From Rhizobium grahamii CCGE 502 (GTDB lineage Bacteria > Pseudomonadota > Alphaproteobacteria > Rhizobiales > Rhizobiaceae), in assembly GCF_000298315.2 (NCBI RefSeq), contig NZ_AEYE02000014.1:1-64000 (forward strand): a stretch of 64,000 bases of DNA, written 5' to 3'. A program made the position numbers and the translations under genes. The notes beneath the pieces are model-generated. The model ran no database searches and was not told the origin of the DNA. It saw only the letters and a list, made by a program, of their open reading frames with translations. Within the stretch, counting starts at the first letter, position 1, and each line of letters begins with the position of its first letter. Of the stretch, positions 7,843-17,134 are shown piece by piece.

Positions 7843-8754
7843 TCAAAGGTCCAGTGTTCCGCTAGCCATCCGCACTGCCTGCCCGCCAATCCGAGCATTC
7901 GAGATTGCCCCGCCTTCGACATCCATGTGCAGGTGAATAAAGGACGGCCGGCCCATTTCTACACCCTGCTCAATCGTCAGATCGTGGTGGCCATCCGTCA
8001 GGCGGTCGAAATGGTGGATAGCGCCGGAAAGCGCCGCGGCCGCCGACCCCGTGGCCGGATCTTCCACAATTCCCATGCCGCTCGCAAACATCCGCGCGTG
8101 GAACTTCGCGACATGGTTCACACCGCCGCGACAATAAACATAGGCCGACGCGAGCGCCCCATCGACAAAAGGAACGGTCGCTTCCCAAAGCTGTGGGTCG
8201 AAATCCATGCGTTGCGCAGCACCAAGGTCGTGCACGGGCACCATCAGGAACGGTACACCGGCGCTCCACAACGACGGAATGTGATTTTCAAAGCCGATTT
8301 CCGTGGTGTTCAGCGACAGGGCATTGGCAATCCCGAGCTTGTCGAGGGGCATGGTGATCTGCTGCGATTTTCGCGGCAGATCGAATTCGGCAAAACTAGC
8401 CTCGCCCTCTCGCAGTCGAACCGCGCACCGTACGGGCCCGACATTTTCCTCCAGCACCGAAACGAGATCGATAGTTGCGTTGCGATGCGCTTGCTCGGCG
8501 AGCGCGACGGCCGTTCCGACGGTCGGGTGTCCGGCAAAAGGCAACTCGCGGCCGGGGGTAAAGATACGGATTCGCGCCGTGTAGGCGGGGTTATCCGAAG
8601 CCTGCACGAAGACTGTCTCTGAAAGGTTCATTTCCTTCGCGATCGCCTGCATGGCGTCGTCGCTCAGGTCATCACCATCAAAGATGACGGCGAGCGGGTT
8701 TCCGGCGAGTTTGCGGTCGGTAAACACGTCGTAGACACTGTAGCTTCGCGCCAC
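7843..8754 (-). CDS. PhzF family isomerase/epimerase-like protein
   Basis: A 303-residue protein of the PhzF fold (two diaminopimelate-epimerase-like halves). Landmarks are the N-terminal YDVFTDRKLAGNPLAV, the active-site glutamate in EMNLSETVFV near residue 45, GHPTVGTA near residue 76, and DPATGSAAAALSG near residue 235. PhzF itself isomerises dihydro-hydroxyanthranilate in phenazine synthesis, but most bacterial homologues have unknown substrates and no phenazine genes are nearby. It is the last gene of a minus-strand unit with the endonuclease-fold and NUDIX genes. Confidence 0.88.
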   Translation of the reverse strand: MARSYSVYDVFTDRKLAGNPLAVIFDGDDLSDDAMQAIAKEMNLSETVFVQASDNPAYTARIRIFTPGRELPFAGHPTVGTAVALAEQAHRNATIDLVSVLEENVGPVRCAVRLREGEASFAEFDLPRKSQQITMPLDKLGIANALSLNTTEIGFENHIPSLWSAGVPFLMVPVHDLGAAQRMDFDPQLWEATVPFVDGALASAYVYCRGGVNHVAKFHARMFASGMGIVEDPATGSAAAALSGAIHHFDRLTDGHHDLTIEQGVEMGRPSFIHLHMDVEGGAISNARIGGQAVRMASGTLDL

Positions 8755-8820
8755 ATGGGCCTCCCTGGTCTCGGTCCTCGTTTCGCCAACCTGCCCGACC
8801 GGACGACCGAGCGCAAGGCG

Positions 8821-9567
8821 TTAAGAGCGGGGCTTCTCTCCAAAGTACCAATCGATGACGGGAAGCATCGCGATATTGTAGGGATGCGCCTTCGGGTCAG
8901 CGGAAAGGATCGCAACCGCGCCGTCAATTTCCTTGTCATCGGCAACCAGCATATGTGCGTGGATCTTCGCAATCATTTGGTCGGCGGTCAGGTCGAAGCG
9001 GAAGAGACGCAGCACCGTCACCGTACGCCTGACATGGCTCGCATAGTAGCGATCGCCAGCCTCGGCATCGGCAAGGTCAAGCCCGGTCTCTTCGAACACC
9101 TCGCGACGCATATTGCCATCCACGTCGCACCGATCTCCGGAGATGTCTTCGGGTTCCAGCGAACCGGCGGCAAAATATACCTGACCCGGATTGGCCGTAT
9201 GGTTTCCCATGCGGATCGCCACCAAGGCGCCGTCGGAGGTCTCAAGTACCGGATAGGCGAACAGATGGATGCCGCCCTGCCGATCCGGCTGTCGGCGCCA
9301 CCACATGAATGTCGAGAATGGGATGACGTGGCCCTCGGCCGCCAGGCCACTTTCGGTGAGCGCCAGCCGTTTTTGGAAGACCATGCGGCCATCGAAGAGC
9401 GCCGGGTTGGCCGCAGTTTCTCGTTCCCAGTTCTCCCGGATCGCCTCGCGCTCAGCGACATCGAAGGGATGATCCCCCATGAGGACCTTAAGGTCCAATC
9501 CGGCAATCGGAAATACCGTCTGCTCCGGCGGCCAGCCGGCAAAATCCTCAGAAAAATGCAGGTTCAT
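8821..9567 (-). CDS. NUDIX hydrolase
   Basis: A 248-residue protein. The NUDIX box is centred on REVFEETGLDL with the upstream glycine in AAGSLEPEDI (about residues 150-180), giving the metal-binding glutamates REVxEE. Such enzymes hydrolyse nucleoside diphosphate-linked compounds; the substrate is unknown. Its ATG (9565-9567) overlaps the stop codon of the preceding endonuclease-fold gene as ATGA, so the two are probably translationally coupled. An upstream extension of the frame lies within that other gene and is rejected. PhzF follows 66 bases downstream on the same strand. Confidence 0.85.
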   Translation of the reverse strand: MNLHFSEDFAGWPPEQTVFPIAGLDLKVLMGDHPFDVAEREAIRENWERETAANPALFDGRMVFQKRLALTESGLAAEGHVIPFSTFMWWRRQPDRQGGIHLFAYPVLETSDGALVAIRMGNHTANPGQVYFAAGSLEPEDISGDRCDVDGNMRREVFEETGLDLADAEAGDRYYASHVRRTVTVLRLFRFDLTADQMIAKIHAHMLVADDKEIDGAVAILSADPKAHPYNIAMLPVIDWYFGEKPRS

Positions 9568-10673
9568 ATCAAATCCAATGTCATGACAACGGGGCAATGG
9601 TCTGAGGCCTTCGGCCGGTCCCAGCCGGTGCGGGGATAACGCTCGATCTCCTGGCCGGGTGGGAAGACGGTGCGATAGGGCTGCCCGTGCCGAACGATCT
9701 CCGGCAGGCGACCGGCATTCGTTCTGGCAAGTGTCTTCGAGATCCAGATGTAGTCGAGCTGACACAGCCACTGCTCTTCCGGACCCCGAGCATGGTAGAG
9801 CGTCCAGCGATCGAGCGGGTCACGACGACGGACGACGTTCTCGGCAAAACCATCGTGGCTGAAGGCGTCGAGTGCACTGATATCCTCGTCCCGGTGCTCG
9901 AAGCGGTATCCCGTGCGCCGACGCCCGATGACGTCGACGCGCTCCTGATAATCGTTCATGTCACCACATATAACGAACCGCTTGTCATCGGTATGACCGT
10001 TGAAACGGTCCTCGATGATACGACGTACCGCTAGTGCCTCCGCCTGACGTACCGGCATCGTACCAAGCCTGCTATCGACGCCGTTCGTGCGCGGCCCGTC
10101 CATCGACTTGAAGTGAACCACATAGAGCGACAGCGGAACGCCGCCGATTTCAAGGTCGAGCTCCAGGCAGTCGCGCTTGAAGATCTTGTCGTCAATGCGG
10201 TTGGTCAGCGCCAGCTCGTCGTTGAAAAGTTCAAGATCGCGATAGGTGAGCATCGCGTGGCTCTTGATCTGCTTGAGTTCGATCTTCTGCCCATCGCGCG
10301 TCTCTTCCCGGATGAGCACCGCGACGTCGATCCCGCGGCTGTCATTGCCCTCGACGAGATATTTTTGACGATAGCCGTTGCCGACCATCCTGAAGAGATA
10401 GCCGTATTCGAAAGCTTGCAGCGCCTCCATGTTGTCGACCTCCTGCAGGCAGAGGATGTCGGCGTCGGCGTCAGCAATCGCCAGCGCCGTCATCTGCCTG
10501 GTATCGTCAGTGGAAGCGATCACCCGCGCCTGCTCGAGCTGCTGATAGACGCCCTCGCTGCGCACTTCGAAAAGCTTGATGACCCGGTCTTGACGCAACT
10601 GGTTGCGGAAGCCGGTAAAGTCGAAACGCGTCATGAGGTTTTCGACGTTGAAGGTGGCAATGCGAAGCGACAT
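9564..10673 (-). CDS. Endonuclease/exonuclease/phosphatase family protein
   Basis: A 369-residue metal-dependent hydrolase of the EEP (DNase I-like) fold. Motifs in order: N-terminal ATFNVENLM (metal/structural Asn), LCLQEVDN with the metal-binding Glu near residue 77, YVVHFKSMDG near residue 190, ICGDMNDY near residue 240, QLDYIWIS near residue 305 and the C-terminal ASDHCPVV with the catalytic Asp-His. No signal peptide, so cytosolic. The substrate could be nucleic acid or a phosphoester. It heads the operon with the NUDIX gene (ATGA overlap) and PhzF. Confidence 0.85.
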   Translation of the reverse strand: MSLRIATFNVENLMTRFDFTGFRNQLRQDRVIKLFEVRSEGVYQQLEQARVIASTDDTRQMTALAIADADADILCLQEVDNMEALQAFEYGYLFRMVGNGYRQKYLVEGNDSRGIDVAVLIREETRDGQKIELKQIKSHAMLTYRDLELFNDELALTNRIDDKIFKRDCLELDLEIGGVPLSLYVVHFKSMDGPRTNGVDSRLGTMPVRQAEALAVRRIIEDRFNGHTDDKRFVICGDMNDYQERVDVIGRRRTGYRFEHRDEDISALDAFSHDGFAENVVRRRDPLDRWTLYHARGPEEQWLCQLDYIWISKTLARTNAGRLPEIVRHGQPYRTVFPPGQEIERYPRTGWDRPKASDHCPVVMTLDLI

Positions 10674-10741
10674 CGAACATTTCCAATTGGCTCTATGCCA
10701 TTAGTAGTGGCTAAGCCTCGCTTCGGAAAGACGTTTCGAGA

Positions 10742-11770
10742 TCAGAGACGCCAGGCGGCGCGCGCAATGACCCGCACGCTTTCGCCGACCCGCAAGCGCT
10801 CACGGTTGAATGCGCGAAGCACCTGTCCGTCGCCAAGCAGCAACTTCACGGCGTAGCGTTCGCCTTCGTAGAGGATTGAATCGACGCGTGCCGGAATGCC
10901 CTCACCCGCGATCAAGACGTCTTCCTGCCGCACCAGCACGTCCACCTTTGGCCCATGACTCGCCTCGCACGAAAACATCTGTTCGAGGACGCTCCAATCG
11001 AGAGGCCTGATGTCACCAGCCGGAGAAGACAGCGAGAGGATCGCGCCGCGACCGATCAGCCCGCCAACCAGCCGGCCCTCCGGCCGCGCATAGATTTCCG
11101 CGGGCGGTGCGGCCTGGAGCAGGCGGCCCTCGGACATGACAGCAACGTCCGTCGCAAGCGCCATCGCCTCACTCTGATCGTGCGTCACATAGACCATCGT
11201 CGCTCCGGAGCGCTGGTGGAATTCGCGGAACGTTTCCTCCATCTCCTGTTTCAGGTGCCGGTCGAGATTGGCAAGCGGCTCGTCGAGCAGCACGACGTCA
11301 GGTGACGAAACCAGGCAGCGGGCCAATGCCACGCGCTGTCGCTGGCCTCCGGAGAGATCGGCGGGACGCCGTTCGGCATGATCGCCAAGTCTCACCGTCG
11401 CCAGTGCTTCGCGGACCTTCTGCCTGTACGCCTCGCCGGAGATGCCGCGCACTTTCAGGGGGTAGCCCACATTGTCTGCAACGCTCATATGCGGCCACAG
11501 CGCGTAGGATTGAAACACCATTGCCATATTGCGCCGTTCCGGTGGCAACGACCGCGACGCGTCTGCAAGCAGGCGCTCGCCAAGATGGATCGAGCCATCG
11601 GTTGGCGCCTCGAAACCGGCGATCATGCGCAGAACCGTTGTCTTGCCACAACCGGACGGTCCGAGCAGCGCTAGGAAGCCGCCATGCGGCACCTTCAAGG
11701 AAAAGTCGGCAACCGCCGCGCGCCCGGTGCCAAAATCCTTGGCAAGATGGTTGAGGATCAGTTCCGCCAC
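10742..11770 (-). CDS. ABC transporter ATP-binding protein (Fe(III)-type importer)
   Basis: A 342-residue ATPase. Walker A GPSGCGKT, signature LSGGQRQRVALAR, Walker B VVLLDEPLANLD and switch YVTHDQSEAM are all present, followed by a TOBE-like regulatory domain from about residue 240. The family (FbpC/AfuC/PotA group) powers uptake of iron, polyamines or phosphonates. The start overlaps the end of the permease gene by 13 bases, consistent with coupling. With the permease and binding protein it forms a complete importer operon. Confidence 0.88.
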   Translation of the reverse strand: MAELILNHLAKDFGTGRAAVADFSLKVPHGGFLALLGPSGCGKTTVLRMIAGFEAPTDGSIHLGERLLADASRSLPPERRNMAMVFQSYALWPHMSVADNVGYPLKVRGISGEAYRQKVREALATVRLGDHAERRPADLSGGQRQRVALARCLVSSPDVVLLDEPLANLDRHLKQEMEETFREFHQRSGATMVYVTHDQSEAMALATDVAVMSEGRLLQAAPPAEIYARPEGRLVGGLIGRGAILSLSSPAGDIRPLDWSVLEQMFSCEASHGPKVDVLVRQEDVLIAGEGIPARVDSILYEGERYAVKLLLGDGQVLRAFNRERLRVGESVRVIARAAWRL

Positions 11771-13452
11771 GGTACGACCCCTCTCGGCAGGCGTTTTGCC
11801 ATCAATTCCATGAGAAGCATCATGAAGACGACCATAAGAACGACGAGCACGGAGAGAGCCGAAGCGAGATCGGAACTGCCGCTGTCATCGAGATTGTAGA
11901 TGGCGACGCCAAGCGTCTGCGTCCCGGCAGACCACAAAAGCGCGGAAATAGTCAGCTCATTGCAGGCGATCAGGAAGACCAGGATCACCGACGCGCCGGC
12001 TGCGGGCGCGATCAAGGGCACGATGATATCCGCAAGCCGCCGGAAGAAGCCCGCTCCCGAGAGCCTTGCCGCCTCCTCCAGTGCCGGATCGAGCTGATGA
12101 AAGGCACTGACCACAGGCTTCAGGCTAACGGCAAAAAAACTGGAGAGGTAGGCAATCAGAATGATCCAGATCGTTCCATAGAGCGTCACATGCAGGATCG
12201 GAAGCGGTGCGGCAAACACCAGGATGAAGCACACGGCCATGACGATACCGGGCAGCGAATAGGGAATCTCGATAAGGCTGGAAACGATCCGGCCAAGCAG
12301 GTCTTTCCGTCGCGTCAACGCATAAGCCGTCAGCACGGTCACCAGAAGGAGACATAGTGCCGTTCCGGCCGCGAGGGAGAGCGAGTTTACGAACGCCGTG
12401 CGTGTGACCGCTTGCCGAAAGAGAATTTCGTAGAAAGCGCTTACCGACATCGTCTTGAAGGTCAGCGGCACACCATAGGCCGGCACGAGTGCGCCGGCGA
12501 GAAGCGCGAAGAATGGCGCCACCAGCATGAAGAAGATGCAGACCCAGAGCAGCGGCTGCAAAAGGAACTTCCAGTGCCCCAACTCAAAGGCCGCGGTCGC
12601 GCCCGAAAGTCCAAGGACGCGGTAATCGCGCCCACGCAAGGCGCGTTCCTGAATGGCAAGCCCGGCAGCGGCAATCATCGCGATCAGCACCGAAAGCACT
12701 GCAACATCGCCGAAAGTCCGGCTGGTGAAGGCGGAAAACTTGGTGAAAATCAGTGTCGGGAGCGTGTAGATCGAAGCCGGTATGCCGAGAATTGCCGGAA
12801 TGCCGAAATTGCCGGTGCAGGAAACAAACGAAATCGCGGCTCCAGCAATGATGCCGGGCAACGACAGCGGCAGGATGATGTCGCGGAAGACACGAAGACT
12901 ACCGGCCCCAGAAAGGCGCGCCGCCTCGACACCATCGCGAGGCAACGCCATCAGGCCGGCCCGGAGAGCGAGATAGACGAGCGGCGCGTGCTGCACCCCA
13001 TAGAGCAGCGAAATGCCACCGACCGAATAGAGTGGCTGCGGTGATCCAAGCGGAGGCGCAATGTGCAACGCCTTCAACAGCGGGCTTGAAGGCCCAGACA
13101 TCTGCACCCAGGCAAGCGCCGTCACCTGCGGCGGGATCATCATCGGCAGGACGAACAGGAAGCTTAGCGCTCCCTTGCTGCTGATATCTGTCAGCGTCAG
13201 CAGGAAGGCGAAGGCGCAGCCGATGGCAAGCGAGATCAGTGTGCCGAGAATGGCCGTGACCAGCGTGTAGTAGGTTGCTTGCCAAAGCGCGGGATCGCTG
13301 AGCACCGCGCCGACGCCGCCATGTGCAAGTGACACAATGCCCGTCATCGCGAGCCGCGCCAGCGGCAGCACGCTCAGGATCAGGACGATGATAACGACAA
13401 AAGGAAACAGCCAGGCAGGCTGGCTGTTTCCCGGACGAACATATCCGCGCAT
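11758..13452 (-). CDS. ABC transporter permease, fused two-domain (Fe(III)-type)
   Basis: A 564-residue inner-membrane protein made of two fused permease halves, as in the FbpB/AfuB group, with about 12 hydrophobic segments. An EAA-type loop occurs in each half: EAARLSGAGSLRVFRDIILP near residue 195 and EAARLSGAGFFRRLADIIVP near residue 465. The binding-protein gene lies 17 bases upstream and the ATPase overlaps downstream. Iron is the likely substrate, but 2-aminoethylphosphonate or polyamine cannot be excluded. Confidence 0.86.
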   Translation of the reverse strand: MRGYVRPGNSQPAWLFPFVVIIVLILSVLPLARLAMTGIVSLAHGGVGAVLSDPALWQATYYTLVTAILGTLISLAIGCAFAFLLTLTDISSKGALSFLFVLPMMIPPQVTALAWVQMSGPSSPLLKALHIAPPLGSPQPLYSVGGISLLYGVQHAPLVYLALRAGLMALPRDGVEAARLSGAGSLRVFRDIILPLSLPGIIAGAAISFVSCTGNFGIPAILGIPASIYTLPTLIFTKFSAFTSRTFGDVAVLSVLIAMIAAAGLAIQERALRGRDYRVLGLSGATAAFELGHWKFLLQPLLWVCIFFMLVAPFFALLAGALVPAYGVPLTFKTMSVSAFYEILFRQAVTRTAFVNSLSLAAGTALCLLLVTVLTAYALTRRKDLLGRIVSSLIEIPYSLPGIVMAVCFILVFAAPLPILHVTLYGTIWIILIAYLSSFFAVSLKPVVSAFHQLDPALEEAARLSGAGFFRRLADIIVPLIAPAAGASVILVFLIACNELTISALLWSAGTQTLGVAIYNLDDSGSSDLASALSVLVVLMVVFMMLLMELMAKRLPRGVVPWRN

Positions 13453-13469
13453 CTGCTTTCCGGCGGCGA

Positions 13470-14447
13470 TCAGTTCGAGCCGTAGATGCCGGAGAACGTC
13501 TTGAGGTCCTGATCGGTGGTCTTCAGCGCCTGGGCGGCATTGATCGGCAGCACCTTGATGCTATCGCGAGCCGGGAAGCCTTCCGGCAGCTTCATACCGT
13601 TGCGCGCCGGGATGTAGCCGAGCTTGAGGAAACCTTCCTGTCCCTTTTCGGAGAGGACGTAGTCAACGAATTTCTTCGCCGCATCGGCATTCTTCGAGCT
13701 TGCGAGAATACCGACTGGTTCCGTTACTGCAGAAACGCCTTCGATCGGGAACACGAACTCGACCGGCGCGCCCTTGGCCTTTTCGCGGATCGGCATGTAG
13801 TCGACGATCATACCGAACGCCTTTTCGCCTGAAGCGACCGACTTGAGCACCGCACCGTTACCACCGGCAGCCGTCGCGCCGTTGGCGGCAAGATCCTTGT
13901 AGAAGTCCCAGCCGAGGCCGTCGACACCGACCAACGTCTGCGCATGAATGAGGGCCGCACCCGACGTCAGCGGGCTCGGCATGGTCACGAGACCCTTGGC
14001 TTCGGCCTTCGTCAGATCCTTCCAGCTCGTCGGCTTGAACGTGGCGGAAGTGTTGTAGACGATGCCGGTAGTGATCAGCTTCGTGGAATAATAGTAACCG
14101 TCGGCGTCATAAAGCGAAGCGTCGTAGCTCGCGGCTTCCGGCGACTTGTAGGCGAGCAGTTTGCCGGCTTCCTTCAGACGCTCGAGCGTCACCGTGTCCG
14201 CAATCAGCAGCACGTCGGCGACCGGATTGCCGGCCTCGATTTCCGCCTGCAGCTTCGCAATGATCTTCGGCGTGCCGTCACGTACCCAGTCCACCTTGAC
14301 GTCGGGATTGGCGGCCATGAAGCCGTCCACGGTCGCTTGCGCATCTTCATTCGGCTGGCTGGTGTAGAGAACGAGATTTGCGGCGGATGCCGGAATTGCA
14401 AGCAAGGTCGCTGCGAGCAGCGCGGCGGCGGAAACGATCGTCTTCAT
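13470..14447 (-). CDS. ABC transporter periplasmic substrate-binding protein (Fe(III)-type)
   Basis: A 325-residue periplasmic protein. Residues 1-23 are a signal peptide (MKTIVSAAALLAATLLAIPA then SAA). The mature chain starts NLVLYTSQPNEDAQ, the form seen in FbpA/AfuA-type binding proteins, and a tyrosine cluster GYYYSTK lies near residue 125. The start at 14445-14447 follows GAGGATCC and fits the signal peptide; a longer frame from 14534 does not. It is first in the operon with permease and ATPase. Iron is inferred from family resemblance only; no iron-regulator site was recognised. Confidence 0.82.
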   Translation of the reverse strand: MKTIVSAAALLAATLLAIPASAANLVLYTSQPNEDAQATVDGFMAANPDVKVDWVRDGTPKIIAKLQAEIEAGNPVADVLLIADTVTLERLKEAGKLLAYKSPEAASYDASLYDADGYYYSTKLITTGIVYNTSATFKPTSWKDLTKAEAKGLVTMPSPLTSGAALIHAQTLVGVDGLGWDFYKDLAANGATAAGGNGAVLKSVASGEKAFGMIVDYMPIREKAKGAPVEFVFPIEGVSAVTEPVGILASSKNADAAKKFVDYVLSEKGQEGFLKLGYIPARNGMKLPEGFPARDSIKVLPINAAQALKTTDQDLKTFSGIYGSN

Positions 14448-14611
14448 GGTGGATCCTCGATGATGGGAGAGCCGATCCTTAGCCATCGCGGATAACATGA
14501 TTGTGACAGTCTGCTTCGCGATGCTGACGTGCAATCGTGCCCTTGACCCGCCTGCCCTACCCCTATCTTCTACCGGACGTTTTGGCTCAAGCCTCTGGGA
14601 GGAGGATGCAT

Positions 14612-15670
14612 ATGGAATACAGGCTTCTCGGCCGCTCCGGCCTCAAGATTTCGACCGTGACGATGGGCACGATGACGTTCGGTGGCCAAGGCTGGGCGAA
14701 GATGGTTGGTGATCTCGGAGTCGCCGAAGCGCGCAGGCTCGTCGACCTGTGCCTCGACGCCGGCGTCAACCTCATCGATACGGCTGACGTCTATTCGCAA
14801 GGCGTTTGCGAGGAAATTCTCGGCGAGATCATCGGCGGGCCGCGCAAGAACGGCGTGCTGATCGCGACCAAGGCGCGCTTTCGCATGGGAGACGGGCCAA
14901 ACGATACCGGCTCGTCGCGCTATCACCTCATCAGTGCCTGCGAAGCGAGCCTCCGGCGCATGAAGACCGACGTCATCGACCTGTACCAGCTTCACGAATG
15001 GGATGGACAGACGCCCCTCGAAGAAACCATGGAAGCGCTCGACATGCTCGTCCGCCAGGGCAAGGTCCGCTATGTCGGCTGTTCGAATTTCTCAGGCTGG
15101 CACATCATGAAAGCGCTGGGTATCAGCGAAAGGGAAAAGCGGGAGCGGTTCGTCAGCCAACAGATCCACTACACGCTCGAAGCACGCGACGCGGAATACG
15201 AACTGCTTCCAATCAGCGTCGACCAGGGCCTCGGCGTCCTCGTCTGGAGCCCGCTGGCTGCCGGCCTGCTCTCCGGCAAGCATCGCCGCAACCAGGCCGC
15301 CCCGGAAGGGTCGCGTCAATTCGCCGGGTGGACCGAGCCGCCGATCCGCGACGAAAACCGCCTCTGGAACATCGTGGAAACGCTGGTGGCCATCGCCGAA
15401 GAACGTGGCGTGTCGGCAGCCCAGGTGGCGCTTGCCTGGCTGATCGGTCGCAAGGCGGTGACCTCTGTCATCATCGGCGGTCGCACCGAGGCCCAGTTCA
15501 AGGACAATCTGGCCGCCGCTGAACTGAAGCTGACCGAAGACGAGCGCAAGCGCCTCGATGCGGTCAGCCTGCCGCCTGTGCTCTATCCGTATTGGCACCA
15601 GCTCAATACGGCAAGCGATAGACTGAGTGAGGCCGATCTGGAATTGTTCGGCCCGCACCTAAATCGGTAG
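14612..15670 (+). CDS. Aldo/keto reductase
   Basis: A 352-residue NADPH-dependent AKR of the YajO/IolS-like group. Catalytic tetrad positions are visible: Asp and Tyr in LIDTADVYSQG (near residue 52), Lys in IATKARF (near 85) and His in LYQLHEWD (near 128). The NADP-binding C-terminal stretch IIGGRTEAQFKDNL is near residue 293. ATG 14612 is chosen because GGGAGGAGG (14598-14605) is properly spaced from it; the ATG at 14606 is too close. It is divergent from the ABC importer. Physiological substrate unknown. Confidence 0.88.
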   Translation: MEYRLLGRSGLKISTVTMGTMTFGGQGWAKMVGDLGVAEARRLVDLCLDAGVNLIDTADVYSQGVCEEILGEIIGGPRKNGVLIATKARFRMGDGPNDTGSSRYHLISACEASLRRMKTDVIDLYQLHEWDGQTPLEETMEALDMLVRQGKVRYVGCSNFSGWHIMKALGISEREKRERFVSQQIHYTLEARDAEYELLPISVDQGLGVLVWSPLAAGLLSGKHRRNQAAPEGSRQFAGWTEPPIRDENRLWNIVETLVAIAEERGVSAAQVALAWLIGRKAVTSVIIGGRTEAQFKDNLAAAELKLTEDERKRLDAVSLPPVLYPYWHQLNTASDRLSEADLELFGPHLNR

Positions 15671-15694
15671 TTGGTTCCGAAGGTCGGCGGCCAA

Positions 15695-16915
15695 TCAGCC
15701 GCCGATTTCCGCGGTGATGAGCGCCCCCAGGCGGCTGATCCCCTCCTCGATCATCTGATCGTTGGCACAGGAGAAGCTGACGCGGAAGGTGTTTGCTCCC
15801 GAGCCGTCGGCGAAGAATGCCTTGCCGGGGACGAAGGCGACCTTGGCCGTTTCCAGCGACTTGGCAAGCAGTGCGGCGCCGTCCATGCCATCAGGCAGCG
15901 TCACCCAGATGAACATGCCGCCTTCCGGCTTGGTCCAACTCGTACCGGCAGGCATGTATTTCTCCAGCGCCGCCAACATGACATTGCGGCGGTGGCTGTA
16001 AACGGACCTGATCTTGGCGACCTGAGCCTCGAAACCGCGTTCCGCGACGTGGGCGATCGCGATTTGATTGATCGTCGACGAATGCAGGTCAGCCGCCTGC
16101 TTCATCAGCACCAGCTTGCGGATGACGGGAGCGTTGGCAACTATGAAGCCGACGCGGAGGCCCGGCGCCAGCGTCTTGGAGAAGCTGCCGCAATAGATCG
16201 TGCGGGTATTGTTGATGTGCCCCTTCCTCGCAATTTCGGTTGCAAGAATCGGCGCGACCGGCGCCCCGTTGTAGCGGAGCGACTGGTAGGCCGCGTCTTC
16301 GATAACGGCGATATCGAGTTCGTCAGCCAACGCGAGAACCTTCTCTCGTCCAGCCTGATCGACGGTCTCACCGGTCGGGTTGGCAAAGTCGGCCGAGAGA
16401 TAGGCGAACTTCACCTTGCCACCCGCCGCAGCGGCCTGCGTCCTATACGAATCGGGCGTGCGGTTGCCGTTCGGCGTCAGCTGATCGTAGGTCGGCTCGT
16501 AGGCATTGAAGGCCTGGAGTGCGCCGAGATACGTCGGCCAGGTAACGAGTGCCGTATCATCTGGCGAGAGGAAAAGCTTACCGAGATAGTCGAGGCCCTG
16601 CTGCGAGCCGGAGACGATGAAGACGTTCTCAAGCTCGCAAGGAATGTTGAGCGCCGCCATCTGCTTGACCAGCCATTCGCGGAGCGGCTTGTAGCCTTCG
16701 CTAACGGAATACTGCAGCGCCGAGTTCACGGCCGAGCTGCTGAAGATATCGGCATAGGCCTCCTTGAATTCCTGGTCGGGGAAAAGAGCCGGATCGGGAA
16801 TGCCGCCCGCAAAGGAAATGATTTCAGGGCGATCAAGGAGCTTCAAAAGCTCGCGAATCTCCGATGCGCGCATCCGTGAAGAACGCGTCGCGAACATGCC
16901 CTCCCAATTCAACAT
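15695..16915 (-). CDS. PLP-dependent aminotransferase (2-aminoadipate-type, class I/II)
   Basis: A 406-residue fold-type I aminotransferase. Typical blocks are IISFAGGIPDPALFP, LQYSVSEGYKPLREWL, SGSQQGLDYLGKLF, NPTGETVD (about residue 180), and the pyridoxal lysine in YCGSFSKTLAPGLRVGF (about residue 245). Relatives include 2-aminoadipate and multi-substrate aminotransferases and the enzyme half of MocR regulators, but no HTH domain is present. Its promoter region carries a long palindromic operator (16967-16993) that recurs upstream of the LysE exporter at 38495, linking it to amino-acid export (inference). Confidence 0.86.
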   Translation of the reverse strand: MLNWEGMFATRSSRMRASEIRELLKLLDRPEIISFAGGIPDPALFPDQEFKEAYADIFSSSAVNSALQYSVSEGYKPLREWLVKQMAALNIPCELENVFIVSGSQQGLDYLGKLFLSPDDTALVTWPTYLGALQAFNAYEPTYDQLTPNGNRTPDSYRTQAAAAGGKVKFAYLSADFANPTGETVDQAGREKVLALADELDIAVIEDAAYQSLRYNGAPVAPILATEIARKGHINNTRTIYCGSFSKTLAPGLRVGFIVANAPVIRKLVLMKQAADLHSSTINQIAIAHVAERGFEAQVAKIRSVYSHRRNVMLAALEKYMPAGTSWTKPEGGMFIWVTLPDGMDGAALLAKSLETAKVAFVPGKAFFADGSGANTFRVSFSCANDQMIEEGISRLGALITAEIGG

Positions 16916-16966
16916 GGGTATTTCCTCGCAATTTTTTGTCTTTAGATGAGAGAACCACGCAATAAA

Positions 16967-16993
16967 AAATAAGTCAATATTACTGACCTATTT
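16967..16993. promoter_or_regulatory. Palindromic operator, one mismatch, shared with the LysE promoter
   Basis: AAATAAGTCA (16967-16976) and TGACCTATTT (16984-16993) form arms around a 7-base spacer, with one mismatch in ten. The same layout is perfect at 38538-38564. The site is 52 bases upstream of the aminotransferase start and 142 upstream of ilvE. Confidence 0.6.
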
Positions 16994-17134
16994 GGTTGCC
17001 GCCATGACAATTTTGGCGAGCGAAGGTCACTTCCGTAAACAGAAGCCAGAACGGGCCAGAATCGATCTTTTCAAGACCCACCCCGTGGCGGTAGTGTCGC
17101 CGCCACTATCCAACATCCTATGAAGGTGCCAGCA

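Noticed and set aside
15671-16879. 402-residue frame antisense to the aminotransferase
   Set aside because: No motif and fully covered by a well-supported gene on the other strand.
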